Source: Pelagomonas calceolata
Lineage: Eukaryota; Sar; Pelagophyceae; Pelagomonadales; Pelagomonadaceae
Reading direction: 5' to 3'
DNA length: 64,000 bases
Assembly (NCBI GenBank): GCA_918797485.1
Contig: CAKKNE010000004.1
Location: 682,001-746,000, forward strand
Below, in pieces: positions 53,730-63,053 of the stretch; positions within the stretch are counted from its first letter, which is position 1, and each line of letters starts with the position of its first letter. The notes under the pieces are model-generated. The model searched no databases. It was not told where the DNA came from and worked only from the letters and a program-made list of their open reading frames with translations. The translations under genes were made by a program, and so were the position numbers.

Positions 53730-56129
53730 TTACGCCGCCGTCACCCCCAGATACTGCGTCGCAAACCGCTCCGCCCGACGTCTGTCAGCAGGATTCTCCG
53801 ACCCGGGAATCGTGTAGCACAGCTCGCCCAGCATCCGCGCGCGCTGGATTCTAGCAGCATCAACGACGGTCGTCGGCGAGACGACGACGTTCCGCGTCAC
53901 GCGTCTAGGCTGAGGCGAGGGTGCGTGCTCGCGCGGACCGCGCGCCGGCCGGACCGGCGCCGTCCCCACAGACATAGATCGCCGGTCGCGGCCCCAGGTC
54001 AGCAAATCACGGGTCTGTGGGTTGAGGTCCCGCGTCGCGCGAACGGTGCGCGGCGTCGGCTCCTTCTCGGCCGCCGCCACGGCGCTCTCGGCCGAGGCCA
54101 GCAGGCGCGCGAACGCGTCCGTCGCGGCCTGCAGGTTGTGGACGGGCGTCGCGAAGGGCTCATTAGGGTCGCCTTCCTCCTCCGAAGAAGCGGAGTCCAG
54201 TAGCACGGCGCCATCAGCGTCGAGGTCGATCTCGCTGAACCGGGGCGACGCCGCCGGCCTGAGGACCGGCTCCGCGGCATCGAGGCGCGCGGCCGCTCGC
54301 TCCGACGGAGACGCGTCGGGCGCGAGCGAGCGTTCCGCGGCGTCGAGCCGCGCGACCGCGGCCCGCCGGTCCTCCCGCGCGTAGAAGGCCCGCTCCGGGT
54401 CCGACTCGACGGGACTCCGCGCCCGCAGCGCGCGCACCGCGCCGAACGCCGACCGCGCCGCCGCCTTGACGCCCTCGAGCTCGCTGCGAATCTCCGACGG
54501 CGTCGACGGCCGCCGCTCCGCCGCCCGCTGGAGCTCCCGCTCCGCCGCTTCACGTTTTTCCACCTCCTCGTTAAGCGACGACTCCGACCGTCGTAAAGCC
54601 GCCTTGAGCGCCGACACTTCTTCTCGGACGCGCGCGTCGTCGTCCATGGCTCTTTTTCGCGCGCTTTCCAACTCCTCGATCAAGGACGGCGGGTCGTCTA
54701 GGGACGACTCGTCGTCTCCATCATACGCGCCGGGCGTCACGGCGTCCGCCAGGTTGCGCGCCGTCCTTAGTAATTCGTCGCGCTCCGCCTCGATGGATAA
54801 GCGCATGGACCGCTCCCTCGAGAGTTCATCATCTAAAGGTGAGCGCAGGAAACTTCTAGGTGTTTGCAACGCTCGACGGGCATCGGCGAGTTCCGCCCCG
54901 TCGCGCCTTTGCGCGGCCTTCGACGCGGCCACCTCCGCATTCGCCGCCTCGAGGGCCGCCTGGGCCAGCGTACATTCCCGTTGCAACGCATCAATTGTTC
55001 TATCACGGGCCGCGAGCTCGCTCTGGACGGCGACGGACGACGGCGCGGCTTGCGTGCGTAGACGGCGCAGCGTCGCCTCGAGGTCCCGGAGCTTCGCGTC
55101 GCGGTCGGCGAGGCCCAAGGCGTAGACGGCTTTCATGGACGCGAGCTCGCCCTCCGCGGCCTCGGCCCGGACGAGGCGCTCGCGCGCCGTCTCGCGGATG
55201 GACTCCAGCTCCGAGTGGAAGGCCCGTCGCGCGTCCTCCGACGGCGTCCGCGCCAGCGTCGTTCGCGCTTGTGCGAGGTCCCGCTCCGCGGCCGTCGCTC
55301 GTTGTAGTGCTACGGCGTGAGCGTCGGCCAAACCGGCCCCAAATTTCGCGGCGCTCTCGCGCGCCTTGGAGAGCTCGGCTCTTAACGCGTCCCGCTCCGC
55401 CGCCGCCTTGCCCAACTCCGTCAGCGCCGCCTCGGACCGGTCGGCGCGCGCCGACGCCGCGGCGAGGGCCTGGGTCTGCAAGGCCGAGCCCGCGACCGCC
55501 TCCTGGTACTGGCGCTCCGCTTGTGAGGCGCGCGCGAGGGCCACCGCGTGAGCGTCGGCGAGGCCGGCACCGAACTTCGCCGATTGCTTGGCCGCGGCGA
55601 GCTCGCGCTCTAATACAGAAGCCTTCTCGACGGCGGCGTCGCGCTCGCGCGTCAACTCGGCGGTCCCGGCCCGCGCGGCCAGGAGGTCGTGCTCAAACGA
55701 TGTTACCGAATCTTTCAACACGAGCGCGCGCCTCTCGGCGGCCGCGCAGCGCCCTTCGGCCTCGTCCCGCTCCCGCGCCACGTCCGCGCGCCCGAGCGCC
55801 CGCGCCGCCGCGACGTCCGCGCCGGCGGCCTCGAGCTCTGCATTCCTCCGCTGCGTCGCGGCCTCGCGCGCGCACGTCGTTTCCAGGGCCTCCGCCTGGG
55901 CCCGCGCCTGCGCTTTTGATGCGGCGAGCTTTCCCGAGAGGTCCGCCACGGCCTTAGTTTGTAACGAGGCACCAGCGACCAAGTCGGCCCTCGTCGCCTC
56001 CGAAGCCGCCAGGGCCGCCTCGCGCGCGTCGACGCGCTCGGTTAACGCCGTCGACGAGGTTTCGAGCTCCGCGAGGCGTTTCGTCGCCTCGACGCGCGCC
56101 GCGTCGACCTCCTCGCAGTGCTTCAGCAT
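53730..56129 (-). CDS. Large coiled-coil protein
   Basis: The minus-strand frame is open from about 56285; the first in-frame ATG is at 56129 (MLKHCEEVDAARV), giving about 799 aa. The start is uncertain, and a spliced upstream exon is likely because coiled-coil heptads already run through 56255-56140. The protein is nearly all coiled coil (residues 1-600) with a repeated SAKFGAGLADAHAVAL segment, then a charged, serine-rich region and a basic C-terminal tail ending YLGVTAA. It could be a cytoskeletal or centrosomal scaffold; no specific family is recognised. Confidence 0.65.
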   Translation of the reverse strand: MLKHCEEVDAARVEATKRLAELETSSTALTERVDAREAALAASEATRADLVAGASLQTKAVADLSGKLAASKAQARAQAEALETTCAREAATQRRNAELEAAGADVAAARALGRADVARERDEAEGRCAAAERRALVLKDSVTSFEHDLLAARAGTAELTRERDAAVEKASVLERELAAAKQSAKFGAGLADAHAVALARASQAERQYQEAVAGSALQTQALAAASARADRSEAALTELGKAAAERDALRAELSKARESAAKFGAGLADAHAVALQRATAAERDLAQARTTLARTPSEDARRAFHSELESIRETARERLVRAEAAEGELASMKAVYALGLADRDAKLRDLEATLRRLRTQAAPSSVAVQSELAARDRTIDALQRECTLAQAALEAANAEVAASKAAQRRDGAELADARRALQTPRSFLRSPLDDELSRERSMRLSIEAERDELLRTARNLADAVTPGAYDGDDESSLDDPPSLIEELESARKRAMDDDARVREEVSALKAALRRSESSLNEEVEKREAAERELQRAAERRPSTPSEIRSELEGVKAAARSAFGAVRALRARSPVESDPERAFYAREDRRAAVARLDAAERSLAPDASPSERAAARLDAAEPVLRPAASPRFSEIDLDADGAVLLDSASSEEEGDPNEPFATPVHNLQAATDAFARLLASAESAVAAAEKEPTPRTVRATRDLNPQTRDLLTWGRDRRSMSVGTAPVRPARGPREHAPSPQPRRVTRNVVVSPTTVVDAARIQRARMLGELCYTIPGSENPADRRRAERFATQYLGVTAA

Positions 56130-56557
56130 CGTGGCCGCCTCGCGTCGCACGTCCTCGAGGGCCGCCCTATCTCGATCGCGCGCGCCGACGGCCACGGCGA
56201 GCCGCGCCTCCGCGTCTTCCAAAGCAGCTTCTAACCTCTGAGCGCGGCCCGTCACGGCGTCGAAAAGCTGTCGCAGACTATGTCCGACGGTCCTTCAACC
56301 TCAGCTGACTTGCTCGCGTTGAGGCAGAGCCTTCGGGCGCGCCGCGAGCTCTCCCGCGCGCCGTGAACTGGAGAGCTACGAGACGACACCGCGCGAGCGA
56401 CACGCGTGGACCGCGGACCGCGGGCCGCCGCGCACACCTCGGGATTCGACGGGAACGCCGTCGAAGCATGGCCACGAGCTACGCGGCGCATCCAGCACGC
56501 CGTCGACGAGACTACGATCTCCCAACTTACGCTACGGGAGTGGAGAGGCGCCGCCTA

Positions 56558-58150
56558 TTACATGGCCGGGAAGTCCTCGATGACCTCGTTCGCGATGTCC
56601 TGGAGGTGTTCTAAGACTTCTAACGTCCCCTGCCACATCGTCGTCTCGTGGTAGGTCACGCCGTAGTCCTTGCAGAACTTGCGCACGCGGCGGTTGCACT
56701 CCGCGAGGTGGTGGCGCGGCATCGTCGGGAAGAGGTGATGTTCCACTTGATAGTCGAGGCCGCCGCAGAACCAGTGGACGAAGCCGAGCGAGTCCTGCGT
56801 GACGTTGCGCGTCGTAGTAACTTGCAGCTTCCAGTAGTCCGGTCTATGAGCGGCGTCATACACAGCCATACCGTTGTGGCCGAGGCCAAACACTAACGCT
56901 AACGAGAGACCGCACGAGACGTTGGACAGCACTACATATAGTAGTGCATCCGTGAGTGACGGGGCAGAATACGCAACAGCGAAGTACCACACGTAGTGCA
57001 AAATAAGTGAAAGACGTTCCATCCACTCGTAGGGGATGGGCATGGCCATGGGCGGGTTGCTCCCTTTGATGATCCTACCTCCTCTGGAACCATCCGTGTC
57101 GAAGGCCGGGAAGACGTAGGCTAACGATTGTTGCAACCAAGATAATCTAGCGACAGATAATAACGGGAAGTACGTCAGCGCTTGGTGCTTGACCAGCTTC
57201 TTGGATAATGGAGTGGTCGCTTTGGCCAACATAGAACGAGACCAAGCCAACAGAGGCATCGTATCAATATCAGGATCGCCGTTCTGGCAGCCTTCGTCGC
57301 CGTGGACGTTGGGCACGGCGTGGTGCGTGCAGTGCTTGTTCGTCCACCAGGCCACGGAGAAGCCCTGGGCGCAGTTGCCCCAGAAGTAGCCCAGGAACTT
57401 GCCGTGGATCCGGTTCTTGAAGCACTGATGATGACAAATCTCGTGGCAGAGCCAGCCGGACTGCTGGAAGAAGATGCCCATGAGCACGCCGCCCCAGCAC
57501 CGCGCCGCGAAGTGGTTATACGTGTCTTCCGAGTGGGCCGCCACGAGCCAAGCACTGAAGAGACAAATCATCAGCGTCGTCGACATCTTGTAGATGTAGT
57601 ATAATAGGGAAGAATCGAAGAGGCCATCTCTACGCATCTCCATTTTTAAACGGCGGTAGCCCTTCTCGAAGTCGAGCTGGTCCTGGCCCTTCTCCCGCAG
57701 GTCGGGCCAGTTCGCGCGGTCGTCTTGTTTGAGAGAACCAATTAAGAATTTGGAAAGGTGCTTCGACGTGCCGTTCGCGTGAAACAACGCGAAGGTGTCC
57801 GTCGCGTCGTCGCCGGCGCTCGTGAAGATGACGTCGCCGCCGGGGTGCTCGTGCCAGCCGGAGACGTCATAAATCTTGTTGTTGATCATGAGCCAGGCGT
57901 CGGCGGGCGAGCGGTGTTTTGTGATCTCGGCCCCTGTGCGTGTCAAGGTGAGGGTCTCGCGGCGATGGCGTGCTTCTCTCGACGGCGGCGTCGGCGCGCG
58001 GCCGAGTCGGCCGTCCGTCGCTGGCTCCGTCGGGACCAGGCGAAGAGGGGCCGACGCCGTCGCCGCGTGCGCCGACGTCGACGCGCGGTGTGAGCGTGCC
58101 GCTTCGAAGGGGCCTTGAAATTTATTTTCCGCGCTGGCGCCGACAGCCAT
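56558..58150 (-). CDS. Cytochrome b5-fused front-end fatty acid desaturase
   Basis: 530 aa from the ATG at 58150. The N-terminal cytochrome b5 domain has the haem-binding HPGGD in YDVSGWHEHPGGD. The desaturase domain has the three histidine boxes HEICHH, HCTHH and QVEHH; the glutamine in the third marks front-end (delta-4/5/6/8) enzymes of long-chain polyunsaturated fatty acid synthesis in the ER. Four membrane segments are visible. Residues 1-75 are low complexity; an introner-like motif (CACGCCATCGCCGCGA) and a GCACAG at the b5 boundary suggest a possible unspliced intron there, unproven. Regiospecificity cannot be told from sequence. Confidence 0.88.
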   Translation of the reverse strand: MAVGASAENKFQGPFEAARSHRASTSAHAATASAPLRLVPTEPATDGRLGRAPTPPSREARHRRETLTLTRTGAEITKHRSPADAWLMINNKIYDVSGWHEHPGGDVIFTSAGDDATDTFALFHANGTSKHLSKFLIGSLKQDDRANWPDLREKGQDQLDFEKGYRRLKMEMRRDGLFDSSLLYYIYKMSTTLMICLFSAWLVAAHSEDTYNHFAARCWGGVLMGIFFQQSGWLCHEICHHQCFKNRIHGKFLGYFWGNCAQGFSVAWWTNKHCTHHAVPNVHGDEGCQNGDPDIDTMPLLAWSRSMLAKATTPLSKKLVKHQALTYFPLLSVARLSWLQQSLAYVFPAFDTDGSRGGRIIKGSNPPMAMPIPYEWMERLSLILHYVWYFAVAYSAPSLTDALLYVVLSNVSCGLSLALVFGLGHNGMAVYDAAHRPDYWKLQVTTTRNVTQDSLGFVHWFCGGLDYQVEHHLFPTMPRHHLAECNRRVRKFCKDYGVTYHETTMWQGTLEVLEHLQDIANEVIEDFPAM

Positions 58151-58759
58151 ATTCGGAGGCGATGAGGCCCTTGTCCGCGTCGGAGGGCGGGCGCTGGCCA
58201 CCTTTACCCATCTTTGCAATGCGCTAGGCTCCTTGCTGTGATTTGGGGCTGTAGGCGAGCGGCGACGCGCTAAGTGGCGGTCTTTGCTGGCTTGGATTTT
58301 CGCTGTGCTGGTCCGCGTCTACGCAGGCAGCGGTGAGTTTGACGGTGTCTCGCAGGTGTCTAGGTGTCTGGGAGCTACCGGAAAGAACTCTACGTGCAGC
58401 GAGCTGCTGAACGGCGAGTAATCGAGGCTGTTTTGCCAGGTCGATGCGCCAGCACGACAGCGGGGCGAAGTCACGAAAATGGTCCGAGCCTCCGCCGAAG
58501 CAGTGCTCGGGACAAGTGAGAGACGTCCTAGGGCGGCGAACGAGGCTTTCCGCGGATCGCACAAAACCCGCGCGCTTCAGTGCTTTTGCGGCACATCAGC
58601 TTGTCGAACACGCAAAACGCTGCAAACTGTCGTGAGAAGGACAGTAGTATACACCACCGACCCTCGGCAACGGCTGCTGCACAGAAATAGCAGCCAATTT
58701 GCTCTCATCTCTCACACAAGTGAGTGCTCTCCCCAGCACACACGCTCGACGCGACACAG
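58151..58759. promoter_or_regulatory. Divergent intergenic region, 609 bp
   Basis: Between the desaturase and MsrA starts. No CTAG-type palindrome and no gene were recognised. Confidence 0.35.
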
Positions 58760-59494
58760 ATGAAGCTCTACCTCCTCGCAGCAGCTGCCCACGCCCTCAA
58801 GGCGCCGACCAGGCGCTCACTAATAGCCGCGACAGGCGCTGCACTGGTGGCACCCCTCACGGGACAACCAGCCGTCGCCGCGAACGATGAATTAGTAGAC
58901 GTCTACTTCGGCTGCGGCTGCTTCTGGCACGTCCAGCACGAGTTTGTGGAGGCCGAAAGAAAAATTCTAGGCCGCAAAGACAAGGAACTGACGAGCAGGG
59001 CGGGCTACGCGGGCGGGAACAACGGAAAAACACAACCGTGCTACCACAACCTCCAGGGCAAGAACGACTACGGGAAATTGGGCCACGCCGAGGTCGTCGG
59101 CATGAAGATCCCGGCCTCGAAGTACGAGGACTTTGCGCGCGAGTATTTCAAGCTCCTCGGACCGGATGGAAGCCGGCCGGACCAATTTGGGGATAGAGGC
59201 CCGGAATACAGGAACTTAATAGGCGTGCCGGGCGGGAAGGAGAGCCCCTTCGTCCAGAGTCTACTGAGCGCCACGAAGAAAGAAGGCGACAAGGTCGACT
59301 TTGCGAAAGGGAAAGGTAATGATGCCGACCTGAAGGCGCTGGTCTGGATCATGGACACGGACCAACACCCGTTCTGGCGCGGCGAGACCTACCACCAGTT
59401 CCACGACGGGTTTGCCCGGGGCGAGAACTACCCGGACGCGTACAACTCGCTTCGGGACGGGCTCCTGGAGGACACGGCGTGCCCGCCCTTCTAA
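58760..59494 (+). CDS. msrA: Peptide methionine sulfoxide reductase A, probably thylakoid-lumenal
   Basis: 244 aa from the ATG at 58760. MsrA reduces methionine-S-sulfoxide in proteins. Catalytic GCGCFW is followed by SRAGYAGG, HAEVVGMKI and DQFGDRGPEYRN. The N-terminus has a signal peptide (MKLYLLAAAAHALKA), then APTRRSLIAATGAALVAPL ending AVAA: a twin-arginine signal with a lumenal cleavage site. Together these suggest bipartite plastid import and Tat transport to the thylakoid lumen. An ATG at 58724 would add 12 residues. The C-terminal LEDTACPPF may supply a resolving cysteine. Confidence 0.88.
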   Translation: MKLYLLAAAAHALKAPTRRSLIAATGAALVAPLTGQPAVAANDELVDVYFGCGCFWHVQHEFVEAERKILGRKDKELTSRAGYAGGNNGKTQPCYHNLQGKNDYGKLGHAEVVGMKIPASKYEDFAREYFKLLGPDGSRPDQFGDRGPEYRNLIGVPGGKESPFVQSLLSATKKEGDKVDFAKGKGNDADLKALVWIMDTDQHPFWRGETYHQFHDGFARGENYPDAYNSLRDGLLEDTACPPF

Positions 59495-59545
59495 GTGTGT
59501 CTTGTGGTATTTTCGCGTCGACGGCGTCACTTGTAGAAACACAAC

Positions 59546-60511
59546 CTAGGTAGTAAACCCTAGCACGCTCGCGCGCGTTTTGAGAACGCCCTGGTCGAGC
59601 TCGACGCCCTCCCGTCGCAATAACTCGCGGCCCGCGCGCACGGAGAGCAATGACCAGCGCAGCAGCAACAGATCCCGCTCCTCCACGGTCAAATCGGGCA
59701 CCAAGGCTCCCTTCGCATCCACGTGAGCTAAAGCAGCCCCGACCGAGACACTTAAATTCAGCGACTCCGCGAGGCCCCGCATGGGCAATCTCACTCTGAC
59801 ATCAGCCAGTTCTCGTAACTCGTCGGAGATGCCGACCTCCTCGTTCCCGAAGACCAGCGCATGTTTACCAGAAGCCCAATCGACCTCCGAAAAGTCGACC
59901 GCCCCTGGAGATAAATCTGTGGCCGCGACGATGCGACCCTCGCTCTTCAGCTTCGAGACCAACGCCTGGGCATCAGCATGAGCTTCCAGAGACAGCCACT
60001 TCTGGGCGCCCATCGCCGAGGTCATGCGCTTCTTGCGGCCACGCATCCTTTGGGTGGGATCGGCATGCACGCCTCGTGCCGCCGCGCGTTTCGCCGCCTC
60101 CTCCAGCGAATCCTCGACGATGTGGACATCTTGACACCCGAAGGCGTCGATAGTTCTCAGGCAGGCCCACACATTGGACGGATTGGACGGTCTCTCGAAG
60201 GCCACGGACAGGTGCCTCGTTCGTTGCTGCACGACTCGTTGGAACGTGTCCCTTCGTTCGTCCGAGACGTAGGGTGCGAGTATAGAAACAGCTCGTCTCA
60301 CCACAGCCGCGTCTCCCGTTAGTGTTACGTCCTCCTCACTGGTGTTTTCGGGGATCGGCTCCTGGCCGAACTCGCTGTACTCCTTCAGCGCTAACCGTGC
60401 TTCGTCGGAGGCGCCGACGCGCTGGCGGCGTCTTGCGGTGAGCGGTCGTCTTGAAGGTCGTGCGTAGCGCAGCGCGCGAGCGCAGGCGAAGAGGAGCATG
60501 GCGCTGCGCAT
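59546..60511 (-). CDS. SpoU/TrmH-family RNA 2'-O-methyltransferase
   Basis: 321 aa from ATG MRSAMLLFACARALRYARP (upstream frame begins with GTG). The presequence is arginine-rich and organelle-like. SPOUT-knot motifs are present: LSVAFERPSNPSNVWACLRT (motif 1), KHALVFGNEEVGISDEL (motif 2) and RLPMRGLAESLNLSVSVGAA (motif 3), as in TrmH, which makes Gm18 in tRNA. rRNA as substrate is also possible. It diverges from the small membrane protein gene across a palindromic motif. Confidence 0.86.
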   Translation of the reverse strand: MRSAMLLFACARALRYARPSRRPLTARRRQRVGASDEARLALKEYSEFGQEPIPENTSEEDVTLTGDAAVVRRAVSILAPYVSDERRDTFQRVVQQRTRHLSVAFERPSNPSNVWACLRTIDAFGCQDVHIVEDSLEEAAKRAAARGVHADPTQRMRGRKKRMTSAMGAQKWLSLEAHADAQALVSKLKSEGRIVAATDLSPGAVDFSEVDWASGKHALVFGNEEVGISDELRELADVRVRLPMRGLAESLNLSVSVGAALAHVDAKGALVPDLTVEERDLLLLRWSLLSVRAGRELLRREGVELDQGVLKTRASVLGFTT

Positions 60512-60668
60512 CACTGCTTTTCGTCTCAGAGGTGTGGCAGCGCTCGGAGATGTCGTCGCGCGCTTGATCACTTAACGCGGTAGGTGTGCAGCGCCTGCGT
60601 AATGATGCAGTGTTGTCTATTATGCCCTTGTAAGCATGCACTTCACAACTACTTCACGGCAACTGCGA

Positions 60669-60690
60669 GCTAGCGTCGCATCGACACTAG
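60669..60690 (-). promoter_or_regulatory. CTAG-bounded palindromic promoter motif, copy 6
   Basis: GCTAGCGTC, GCATCG centre, ACACTAG. It is 158 bp from the TrmH-like ATG (60511) and 220 bp from the ATG at 60910, again between divergent genes. Confidence 0.45.
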
Positions 60691-60909
60691 GAATCACTCG
60701 AGCTCTCCTGCCAAGTATTGCTTGCTACAGCGCGCGCTGCCACAATTACGAGGCATCACGTTCTAGCAACAGCCATCTCATCAGCTAAAACGACCAGCGC
60801 GTCTCCGCGACGCCGAACGACGCGAGAAAGGTCAAGTAGGCGATTCGCTCTCCTAGCTGCGGTTACGCGGACGCTCATAACCTACAGTGAAACACAAAAA
60901 AAAGAAGCC

Positions 60910-61293
60910 ATGTCCTGCTGCCCCTACGCCGCCTGCACCTACGCCGCGCCACTCATAGTGGCGGCGCCGACGCTCGTCGCGAGAATAAGGGCCCAGTCGC
61001 CAACTAGAAAAGCAGCCCTGCTCGCGGCCCTGCCCGTCTTATCTCTGGTGATGTGGTACGCGCTGCGCCCCGAAGAATGCCTGAAATTCGCCGAGGGCGT
61101 CGGCCGCTGCAAGGAGGCGCAGTACACGCTCTCCGCGGGCGCCTTCGCGTACGCCTACGTCGTCTACCAGACGGCGACGGCGCCACCGGCCGCCGTCGAC
61201 GCGGAGCCCCGGAAGCCTACAGCCTGCCCCTTCTCGGGCAAGGGCGGCGACGCGAGCGCGTGCCCGGCGGCGGGCGGCAAGGTCGTCGGCTAA
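60910..61293 (+). CDS. Small membrane protein of unknown function
   Basis: 127 aa. Start ATG MSCCPYAACTYAAPLIV; the frame is open upstream to 60718. Three hydrophobic segments: TYAAPLIVAAPTLVARI, ALLAALPVLSLVMWYAL and LSAGAFAYAYVVYQTA. Cysteine-rich ends (SCCPYAAC; TACPFSGKGGD..CPAAGG) suggest metal or haem contacts, but no family is recognised. Composition is consistent with a real gene. Confidence 0.6.
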   Translation: MSCCPYAACTYAAPLIVAAPTLVARIRAQSPTRKAALLAALPVLSLVMWYALRPEECLKFAEGVGRCKEAQYTLSAGAFAYAYVVYQTATAPPAAVDAEPRKPTACPFSGKGGDASACPAAGGKVVG

Positions 61294-61573
61294 TTTTCTT
61301 GTGATTCTATGAAGGCGCTAGTTGTGTGATAGAGGAAGTTGTCTCATCATTACGCTGGAATGGTCCTGGAAAGGAGTAAGAGAGACCCGAAGACGGGAAG
61401 GGTATGATTTCCGGAAGGCGCCGCCGCGCGGCTCGATGGACAGAGGAGGGGGACCATGGGCAGAGGAGCGAGGGGGTGAGGGCGGCGGGTGCTATAGCTC
61501 ACGTATGGAGATTGGTGAGGAAGAGGTGTTCAAAACGGCCGGGTTTCGCGTGCGAGAGGCCGAAGCACAAGGT

Positions 61574-61828
61574 CTATGCGTTGACGCGGACCGTGACGAC
61601 GCGCGTCGCGCCGTCGAAGGGGTCGCGGATGGCCTTGTCGCGGAGCGTCACGAAAATACCAGGGGCGACCTCCAACCGGTAAGGCGGCAGCCAGGCGGCC
61701 CGGGGCTGCTTCGAGAGCTCGGCCTCGGCGACGACGGCCTCCAACGACGCTAAGTGGGTCGGCGAGGGCATGAAGACGCCGTCGCCGTTGAAGAAGAGTA
61801 GTGACAGAGCGAGGTGGCGCGGGGTCAT
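61574..61828 (-). CDS. Small hypothetical ORF
   Basis: 84 aa from ATG MTPRHLALSLLFFNGDG to VVTVRVNA. Composition looks coding and a CGAGCAG|GTCCCC acceptor-like site lies just upstream, so it may be the last exon of a longer gene. No family recognised. The remainder of 61294-62131 shows nothing further. Confidence 0.4.
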   Translation of the reverse strand: MTPRHLALSLLFFNGDGVFMPSPTHLASLEAVVAEAELSKQPRAAWLPPYRLEVAPGIFVTLRDKAIRDPFDGATRVVTVRVNA

Positions 61829-62131
61829 GTCCCGACATTCGGGGACCTGCTCGGTTGCAGCTAACTTTGCGCGCGTCGGCGGCGTCGGCTTGCGCTATGC
61901 GAGAACAATGCAAGTGCAGAGGTACTTTCTACGTGTTAATGACGTTTTTGCCGGATTGCGCCCCTGATCGGGGCGATTTAGGAGGCTGGCGTCGGATGAC
62001 TTACCTTTTCTCACTGGTTCCCCCACGTGCATCCATCAACACCAAAACACAAAAATACGGATCCAACCGTACAAAGAGACGCGGAGACGCCTCTGTCCTC
62101 TTCAGGACGCGCAAATCCAGCAGACGCGCGT

Positions 62132-62737
62132 TTACCGCGCCGTCACCGCGGCGGGACGAAATCCTGAGTCAGACGGCACCAACTGGCCGGCGTCATCATC
62201 GGCCGCCGGCGCCGGTGCAGCTGCAGGTGGGGCGGCCGTGACGTCGGGCGCGCTCGGCGGCGGCGGCGGCAGGCTCTGGAGGCTGTCGAGTGGCGGTGCG
62301 ATGACTTGTTGCGGTGACGGCGGTAGCGCCGCTAAGCCCGCGGCCCTGAGTTTTCTCCACTTCACCTCGACGCCGTTCGCCGTCCGGCCTGTCCCCAGCC
62401 GCGCGGCGATGGTCGCCCACGCGTCGTTTCCGAGCTCGCCGACGAGCGTTCGTAGGCTCGTTTCCTCTTCGTGCGTCCAGCGCGGCGGCCGCGTCGTCGC
62501 GAGCGACGGCTCAGTCGGCGGGAAGCGCGGCGGCGGCGCGTCGGCCGTCGGGGCTCCAGGCCCTATCGTCTGCTGCTTCACGCGGCGCTTCTTCGGCGGC
62601 GCGGCGTCGGCTACGGGTGCTGGGGGATCGGCCTCGGCGGTCGTCGCCGGCTCGGTGACCGTCGCCGCCGGCGCGGCCGCGGGCTCTGTGTCTTCCATCG
62701 TGGGCGGTCCGGCCGACGCAGCGGGCTCGGTCGACAT
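62132..62737 (-). CDS. Single Myb/SANT-domain protein
   Basis: 201 aa from ATG MSTEPAASAG. An Ala/Pro-rich N-terminus with PKKRRVKQQ (SV40-type nuclear signal) precedes one Myb/SANT repeat, PPRWTHEEETSLRTLVGELG, then DAWATIAARLG and GVEVKWRKL, at residues about 85-132. The C-terminus is proline-rich. It is likely a DNA- or chromatin-binding regulator. Targets unknown. Confidence 0.78.
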   Translation of the reverse strand: MSTEPAASAGPPTMEDTEPAAAPAATVTEPATTAEADPPAPVADAAPPKKRRVKQQTIGPGAPTADAPPPRFPPTEPSLATTRPPRWTHEEETSLRTLVGELGNDAWATIAARLGTGRTANGVEVKWRKLRAAGLAALPPSPQQVIAPPLDSLQSLPPPPPSAPDVTAAPPAAAPAPAADDDAGQLVPSDSGFRPAAVTAR

Positions 62738-63053
62738 CACTAATAACAGAGCGAGTAAAGCGCGCGCGCTCGGCTAGCTGAAAGCGCTCGCTGGCGAGCT
62801 TGAGCTCTTAGAGCTCTCTGATCTGATCAATGGTTTGCGAGACGCCTGGCTGTCGCCGAGGGTCGCTAGGAGATTTCGAGCGTGCCAACTATACTCGGCG
62901 TGGGTGAAAGGACGTGACGAGCTACGCGCGTCGTTTTTTGCGGCTGTAAAACCCGTTTTGATCTTCGTTCCTCACTTATCAGGACGGGCGCTTCATTCCA
63001 CACGAGTGACTATAATTCACAATAATTACATGGGGGTGCCCACGAGGCAGCCG
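62738..63053. other. Intergenic 316 bp, nothing recognised
   Basis: Upstream of the Myb gene and downstream of the partial gene on the same strand. Somewhat less GC-rich. No motif or gene seen. Confidence 0.4.
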
